Part shown: piece by piece, positions 57,746 through 64,000 of the stretch
How positions within the stretch are numbered: position 1 is the first letter of the stretch
Layout of the letters: each line of letters begins with the position of its first letter
DNA from: Siphonodentalium dalli
Lineage: Eukaryota > Mollusca > Scaphopoda > Gadilida > Siphonodentaliidae
DNA length: 64,000 bases
NCBI GenBank assembly: GCA_032622095.1
Contig: CP136062.1
Coordinates: forward strand, 197,479,887 to 197,543,886
Direction of reading: 5' to 3'
Translations under genes and position numbers: made by a program
Notes under the pieces: generated by a model
Told to the model about the DNA's origin: nothing
The model's database searches: none
The model's input: only the letters and a program-made list of their open reading frames with translations

Positions 57746-58667
57746 CAGAATTTGGAAGCTCGAAGGAGTCACGCCCGTTCGGTAATGCCTTGCCATGAGT
57801 AACCAAAGACTGGTGTTCATAAAATCATTCTTGTTATAGAAGAGTTTCAGCTATATTTGTCCCTGTACATGTTATGCGAAGAGAACCGTTTCTTGGCTCG
57901 GTCCGGATATGTTTCACCGATGATAACTTTCCATCAATATCTTTAATGATTGATCGGTCACAAACACCGAAATCCTTTGCGTAAAAGTTGGTTATCAAGC
58001 ACTGAGAAAAAAGTGTTTTATTATTTTGTTTCCATGACAACTACATTTTGTGACAATTAGTCAGGCAGCATCCTCTGACTATCTTTATATTGCTGGTCGG
58101 GCTACATAGCTGAACCACTGACCTGTTTACCAACCACGCATAGCCCCCGGTACCTCCCGCAATGAGACAGGTGGGAGCAAAACTAGATTCAAGAATCCGT
58201 ACGAAATTCTAAGAAACATGAGACAACAGAGACAGCATACGTGGATAAATAGAAAACCCAAACTGCAAAAATCAGAAAGCATTACTACATCTTACAGAAA
58301 TTTTATTTATCTGATAGATTACTCTTACAGGAGAGAAGAGGACCCGCATGCAGGTCGATGCGGCGATGCCTCATACGGCCTCCATTGTGCCATCGGAATC
58401 ATGCATCAACTTCGTGGGGATGTTGTATGAATTAATGTTTTTATTCAATGAACATACCCATTCCATACATGTTTACATTATTTTAAAACAGTAATATGCA
58501 TGAGACACATGGATACAATTATATATAGTATATATTAATACACATATATCAATTATAGTGATATCTTACATATCGGCCTATTTGTTAGACTGTGTAATTC
58601 AGGATATTCTAAGATATAACAACCACGAACCCCCCTGAGACTAAGAGGAGGTTTAGATTGGCAAACC
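57746..58667. other. No recognisable feature
   Basis: Mixed sequence. Frames at 57.83-58.04 (minus) and 58.22-58.43 kb (plus) are short and unrecognised. Confidence 0.35.
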
Positions 58668-60534
58668 CATGGGCCGGATTCGTCATATCAGGTTTAAACC
58701 TGGTCTACGTAAACCTCTAGGTTTAAACCGCCGTGAGTCAGCAAAATCCGTGGTTTAAACCCGAGACCGCAGGTCTAAGTGACGCATTCGTCATCTCTGG
58801 TTTAAACCTAGTCCAGCCAGACCAGTGATTTAGCAGCAGTGTCTCTATATCGTCGAGATAATTAAACGTACTTTCCTAATGCGGACCGCCTCGTTTTATT
58901 GATTGCGAAAATCAATAATTACGACAGCGGTAATATTTTGATTGGAAATTTATAAGCGAGAAGCAGTCACACATATAAAGCGTATGGGGATAAGTTTGTC
59001 AATTTCAATACTGTTTTTGAGTTTTATAAGCTTAAACCGGCATCTAAACCATCTAACTCGGCTGTCCAGCTAAACCAGCTTTATCGAGGCTAAACTTGAG
59101 ATGACGAATCCGTCTTTTCTTCATCGCGGTTTAGAATTGTCAAACAATCAGTCAAAGGGTGGAGCTGTAAATAATCTCGAGTGAGGGCGTGTCTAAGTGG
59201 CGACTGTCGACTTGTGCTATCATGTCACATTTGATTCATTCGCACGCGAGCTTTGCTCAGATATGGACATGTTCTTAAATATATTATTTTTACAACTATT
59301 TTGTGGGGTTTTTTGTTTGGATTGTGGCAATCACAAATACTGGTGTTTTCTACGAATTAATTTGAAGGGTTCAACGTTTTAATTTTGACACCAAAACGAC
59401 GATACTGCATGACCAGATATGCTATACACATAGTTTGCAATCCTAAACTAAAATTGCTATATGAGTCAAATTTGCTAACTTATTTTGATGTAGATCATGA
59501 CACAAAGCTCTACTCTGGCTATTTCCATAAATTCCCATAATATTCTACCAGTTCAAAACCTGGGAACCTTTTTTATTTTCTGCACCACTGGAAATTTATG
59601 ACATTAAAAAAAAAATCAACGCATGTAATATATTTATTTAATAAAAGCTGTCCCTCTTCATGGTTGCCCACTTCCAACAGTTCAGATGCCGCTTATAATG
59701 TGCACTCATAAGCAAATTGCCTTTACTTGACTGGCCTCTTGGTCCAGGATTGACTCGATTATGGAGATTTTATTCAGCGCCAGAGGGGCTTTGCACAAAT
59801 TTTGATCATTTGAACATTTTAATTTAAAATTAATTTAATTAAATTTACAAGATACAAATGTTACTTTAAATTTTGTTTCTTTTTAGATTCAACTCTTACT
59901 CAATTTAACATATTTTTTTCATTTAAAATTTTTATATTTTCTTATTTTTAAATCAAAATTTTTAAAACCTAACGCCGTTATACCACACGAATCACCACAC
60001 CCCTAATTTAATTGAAATCGTTCCAGGGGTATTGGAGAACAGTTGCGAACAGACAAACGGACATACAGATAGACAGCTCATATACCCTTTAATATATACA
60101 GATATACATGTAAATACACAACATTTTGTCTTTGCGGGTGAAGCATCTTGCAGAAATCTATCACAAACAAAGTGATGAACAGAGCGTGAAACTCGTGTTG
60201 AGAGACATGCCCTTTGTTAAATTGATTTAAACACAGAATGAGATCGGGTTAATAGTCAATTAGCGATACTTGATTCTCAATGAATAAATCCATTGAGCGT
60301 GCACGCGGTCACGATAATTTATGACTTGTCAATAACCATTATATCGGCCTATCTTTTGGTCCGATTGGTAAGAGAGTAGTTTGATTGCATCGATTCGAGT
60401 TGTCATTTAGCTGGCAACTGAACGACAAAAACGCCCCCCCCCCCCCCTAGACCCGGTTTGGCTGGACCGCCAATGTAGGTTTAAACCAGGTTTAAACTCG
60501 GAGGTTTAAACCGGAGATGACGAATCCGGCCATG
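58668..60534 (-). mobile_element. GGTTTAAACC element, copy B (1.87 kb, inverted)
   Basis: The complement of this segment aligns along its length with 22638-24351. The ends CATGGGCCGGATTCGTCATA (58668) and CGAATCCGGCCATG (to 60534) match copy A. It is longer than A partly through an extra block near 59640-59740. It carries the same subterminal GGTTTAAACC clusters and the inner GACGAATCCGTCTTTTC block (59102). A C run of ~15 at 60434-60448 replaces the G-rich stretch of copy A. No transposase was recognised in either copy. Confidence 0.88.
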
Positions 60535-62040
60535 CTGACCACATATGTTTCCTGTAGTAGCAGTAATGGGTGACATGATGACACCCAGGTACAAGGGCGA
60601 ACAGATACACATTGAAATGCTAAAAGCCAGAATGTATTTGTAAGAGGCAGTGACCGAATAAACCAAAGTAGACTCCTACATGTACGGATACCGGTAATCA
60701 TTGGGAGTACATGAAAAAGTCATGACTTATTTCCGCCATGGACCATTTGACTACTGGCCACATGAGGACTAAGGGATAAAATTGTGTATTTGGTGAATTT
60801 ATATACATACTCACTGAAGTTATATTGCAAATGGTTGTGTATATGCCAAAGGCTGAGTGGGCCCTCATACCCTGTGCTACACGGGTCCACACAGGGAGAC
60901 ATACACACAACCAATTGCTCACGGGTACTGGTAAGGAATGGAATGAATCAACATCAATACTATACATATGGATTATGTTATAATTTCTTTAATTCCTCGA
61001 AGAAACATAATTTGATACAAACGTTCCATTGCTTCAGATCGAACAAGAGACGTAACGCTTTACCAATATTATTCCATAGAACTATTACAGGATAATAAAA
61101 TTTATTCTTCCCATATGTAATTACACTGGGTAATATATATTTTATAGCTGTCCCTGATCTGAGTTCACAGTCAGTTATGTCAGTTCTTTTAACATTTATA
61201 CATTATTCCCATGCACGGTAAACATTGAGCAACATTGGGTTGTTTACCCTTGATGTGGGACGTTGGGCTTATTCTACCCGGAAATCTACCCGGAACTCAC
61301 ATGGGCAACACATTTCTGAATGTATTCATGCATGGCTATACACAGGTGGGCATTAATCAGAAATTGTACTGAAAATATTTACGAAGAACTGAATAACGAA
61401 TAACAGTGAGTCGACTGGCCGGAATTGTATGCCTCTGTGATAAGCGAGACCACTCTAGTTATCCGAGATTTTCCTTCGTTGACTCAGTTGTCGGTGTTTT
61501 GTGGCGATTCTCATTACCACACTCTCTTTACGTACTGTATATGTGGGAACCACAGTACATAAAAACAACATTTATTCAAGACAGGAAGAAGTGTATTGCC
61601 GACAAGAAATCTGACTGACCCACTGACTGGCATTACTAAACGCCATATTAACAGATTGGTATTAACAGTATTGATATTAACAGATCGACACACAAGGGGA
61701 TATGGAAAATGCCGTATAACATGAAATATGCAAAACTTGATGCCTATCTTGAAGTTGAGTGCCCAATGGGAAAAAATATTTCTATGCAACAGATACTGAC
61801 AAGATGAAGGAAAAGCATGGAATCGATGTAAGTTAAAATGAATTGTCAGCTTTATCAATTGGTTGTTCACAATTTGGCACTAGCTAAATGTCGAACAAAT
61901 CTAAAATGTTCTTGTTGTACTTGAAACTTGTAGTAACCTCCCTGTAATGTATTGGCCACATAAAAAACAACACTCAGTGCAAGTTATACGCCAAATAGTA
62001 GATGTACATTTGCATATCTTCTGCATGCTTTGTGTTTGAA
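60535..62040. other. No recognisable feature
   Basis: Short frames occur on both strands (60.48-61.1, 61.4-61.87 kb), but none is recognised or splice-flanked. The CACTCTCTTTACGTACTGTA block at 61519 resembles one at 10049. Confidence 0.35.
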
Positions 62041-62099
62041 CTCTGAATACATGCATGTGGGATTGACTATAACTATTCATTGTTCCCTCTAAATTTCAG

Positions 62100-62485
62100 A
62101 ATGCGAGTGTGGCTAGCAGTGTATCGCCGGCTGAACATATTGCAGCAACATGAGGGGGATGAATGTGGAGTCCGTGGCCGTTCCATCCACAAGCGGCACA
62201 CAACATCACCCGTCTCCCTTCACATAAGGGCGCATATAAGTAGGAAAACGCAAACTTCGGACGATTTCATATCGGGTGACCGAATTTGCAGGAAGTGTGG
62301 CGCGTTGTCGGCAGATGAAACGATTGAACGGGAGTCTCCCGTGGAAACGATGCGAAAATCCAGAGGAAACGTGCAACTATTGGGTCCACGCCGCGTGCCA
62401 AGGATTTCCACCGATGGACCCAAAGTTAGCGTTTGTTTCACGTCTGTGCGAACACAAAAGACTTGACCATACATTTTCTATGTTA
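62100..62485 (+). pseudogene. Candidate exon with a frameshifted PHD-like zinc finger
   Basis: A good acceptor (TTCCCTCTAAATTTCAG, ending 62099) precedes it. One frame gives DRICRKCGALSADETIERE; the next frame gives WKRCENPEETCNYWVHAACQ then GF and a final C. Joined across one frame change (about 62330), the order C-x2-C...W-x2-C-x6-C-x2-W-V-H-x2-C-x-G fits a PHD-type finger, a chromatin- or protein-binding module also found in some transposon proteins. The final Cys pair is incomplete. AG then GTAAAC at 62494 could be a donor, directly after a TAG. Dead exon, or a sequence error in a live one. Confidence 0.42.
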
Positions 62486-62935
62486 CAAACATAGGTAAAC
62501 AGTACAAACATCACTGATCGGCCGACTTATATGTTTCAGTAATATTGATAAACGCAAAAGAATAAGGCAGAATTGAAAAGTACCTTTAAGATAATTCATT
62601 CATCGTAATCGGGGAGTTTAGTTGTGTTTATCTAAATGTTCGACATAATAGTGGAATTATCATTTGTATGTATTTATTTATTTATTATTGGTTGTGTACA
62701 TTTTATTCTGTAATTATCCTATGAGATGGCATCCAAAATGGTTTCCACATAAACCCTTTACATCTTTTCTGAATGATGTACACAGATGCCGACATCTTTT
62801 TTGTAATTTCTCCACATTTCACATTATAGTTGGCACTGATAAATTTTAAATGATCGGGATAGCGACCAATATGGCCGCACAATTTAGAAAGTCATAAAAA
62901 GCGCGGGCAATGTGTTTGTAATTAGGTTAACAGAT

Positions 62936-63297
62936 ATTTGTTAATTTTAAGGGAACCTGACATAAGAGACAAACTTCGGGCATTCATAGGAACGAACAAG
63001 AAGATTGCCAGTACCAGAGAACGTGGCCGCGGTCGTGGCGGCGCTGCTAAAAGGGGTGGTGGCATATTTGCCCTACGACGTGTCCCAACAGTGGGAGAGG
63101 CAGAGAGAATCAGGCAACTGAATGTGTGGAATAAACTATGGTACTTAAGAGCTCAATGTAAATTCCTTCTCAATTTTTGGGCGATATGCATGATAATTGT
63201 CTTACCTCAACTAGGTCGTCAACGACCTGGAGTAAGGCATGCCTTTGTTGTCTTATTCTTCGCCCCCAAAACGAAATCTCCCTGGCCCTTACTTTGA
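62936..63297 (+). CDS. Candidate exon, Arg/Gly-rich
   Basis: An acceptor-like TGTTAATTTTAAG lies just before it. The frame reads REPDIRDKLRAFIGTNKKIA, then STRERGRGRGGAAKRGGGIF, ALRRVPTVGEAERIRQLNVW. The first ~65 residues are strongly protein-like and basic, with a GRGRGG tract; a possible donor (ATG then GTACTT) lies at about 63141. The remaining frame to 63297 looks like intron read-through. It follows the PHD-like exon by 450 bp on the same strand, so the two may belong to one gene or one transposon. Family not recognised. Confidence 0.4.
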
Positions 63298-63299
63298 CG

Positions 63300-64000
63300 G
63301 CCTAATATTGATAGTGCCATAACTTGATACACACACGCTTCTATCTCCTTTGGCATCATGACTCTCGTTGCACAACATCTAAAGTATATTTCTCTGTAAT
63401 TTGGAGCGTTAGATGAACAGAATAAAGTGAAAGTTTTGTTAGTGCTTCACTGAATATTGTATGGTTGCCTCTCCGCACAACAGCTCGAAATGGCTAGAAC
63501 CCAAAGAGAAATGTAAATGTCACACTGAATTTAATGGTAAGTTTGAGTTATGTGATTGATTAATATAATTGTACAGTCCTGCTTCAGATAAAGATTCAGC
63601 ATTCGTCTTGGCATAATTTGAATAAATGATTAGAATATCGTCTTTAGTGCCTTCGAACAAAATTTTAAGAATTTGCCAGCTTTTGTGATTGTCACTACGT
63701 TTAATTTAAGGCAAGTGGAGAGAGCATTTGCTGACTTAAATCCCAGCATTATGGCACGGTCTTTTAACAACAATATTCCAAAACAGTTTTAAAAAGGCTT
63801 TACGAAATTAATTTCGAAGTGTCCAAGTCCCGGTAATACTATAATAGAACCATACGTCCTTTCGTTTGGTATAAACGAGTCAAAGCCTCTAAGAGAGGCA
63901 TCACATGCATTACAACTTAATGTGTCTAAATCAATTTGTTGGCAATGTTATAGGGCGATCCATCGAAACCAAGTATGGCCCACCGTGATACCGTCACCCA
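63300..64000. other. No recognisable feature
   Basis: AT-rich end of the window without repeats or coding signals that I can support. Confidence 0.4.

Overview
The window looks like intergenic or intronic DNA from an aquatic invertebrate animal, most probably a mollusc. It is AT-rich and has no operons and no long intact genes. It holds many decayed non-LTR retrotransposons (LINEs), short terminal-inverted-repeat (TIR) DNA elements, a SINE, minisatellites, and repeat families ending in GGACGGACGG or carrying AAGATGGC, which are common in mollusc genomes. The species cannot be fixed from sequence alone. No complete protein-coding gene, rRNA or tRNA gene, or CRISPR array could be supported. Layout, 1-11 kb: a degenerate ~150-bp repeat; a frameshifted minus-strand coding remnant (1454-2520) split by a piggyBac-type MITE; a candidate spliced exon pair (6138 to 5330); a non-autonomous hAT element that keeps the C-terminal end of its transposase (6207-6905); a foldback element (7087-7515); a 13-copy 63-bp minisatellite (7642-8461); a 27-bp minisatellite grown inside a TIR element; and a palindrome-rich foldback element (10127-10573). 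11-20 kb: a 76-bp tandem array, a broken LINE (11.4-12.9 kb) and three further LINE tails, a lone exon encoding a TNF-receptor-type cysteine-rich repeat (16198-16338, minus), a 198-bp tandem array, and a duplicated and inverted segment. 20-31 kb: further MITE copies, one copy of a 1.7-kb element rich in GGTTTAAACC, a nested 2.4-kb TIR element, and the most complete LINE (27.37-30.2 kb, endonuclease plus reverse transcriptase, frameshifted). 31-44 kb: a 3.6-kb element with ~480-bp TIRs, two inverted copies of a 560-bp hAT-like element (one inserted in a tandem array), a ~105-bp array that reads as a 35-residue protein repeat on the minus strand, and a LINE reverse transcriptase with many frame breaks (42.84-44.01 kb). 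44-64 kb: two GGACGGACGG-type repeat blocks, a duplicated possible SOCS-box segment, a SINE, several TIR elements including a 2.1-kb one with ~400-bp arms, the second (inverted) copy of the GGTTTAAACC element, and two possible exons near 62-63.1 kb, one encoding a broken PHD-like zinc finger. How the parts relate: most of the content is mobile DNA in layers. The insertions can be ordered in time: a MITE inside a coding remnant, a hAT-like element inside the 105-bp array, and minisatellites inside dispersed elements. Host coding traces (TNFR-type exon, PHD-like exon, candidate spliced exons) are isolated, so they may be exons of large genes with long introns or they may be relics. All protein calls rest on motif recognition by eye; no database search was run.
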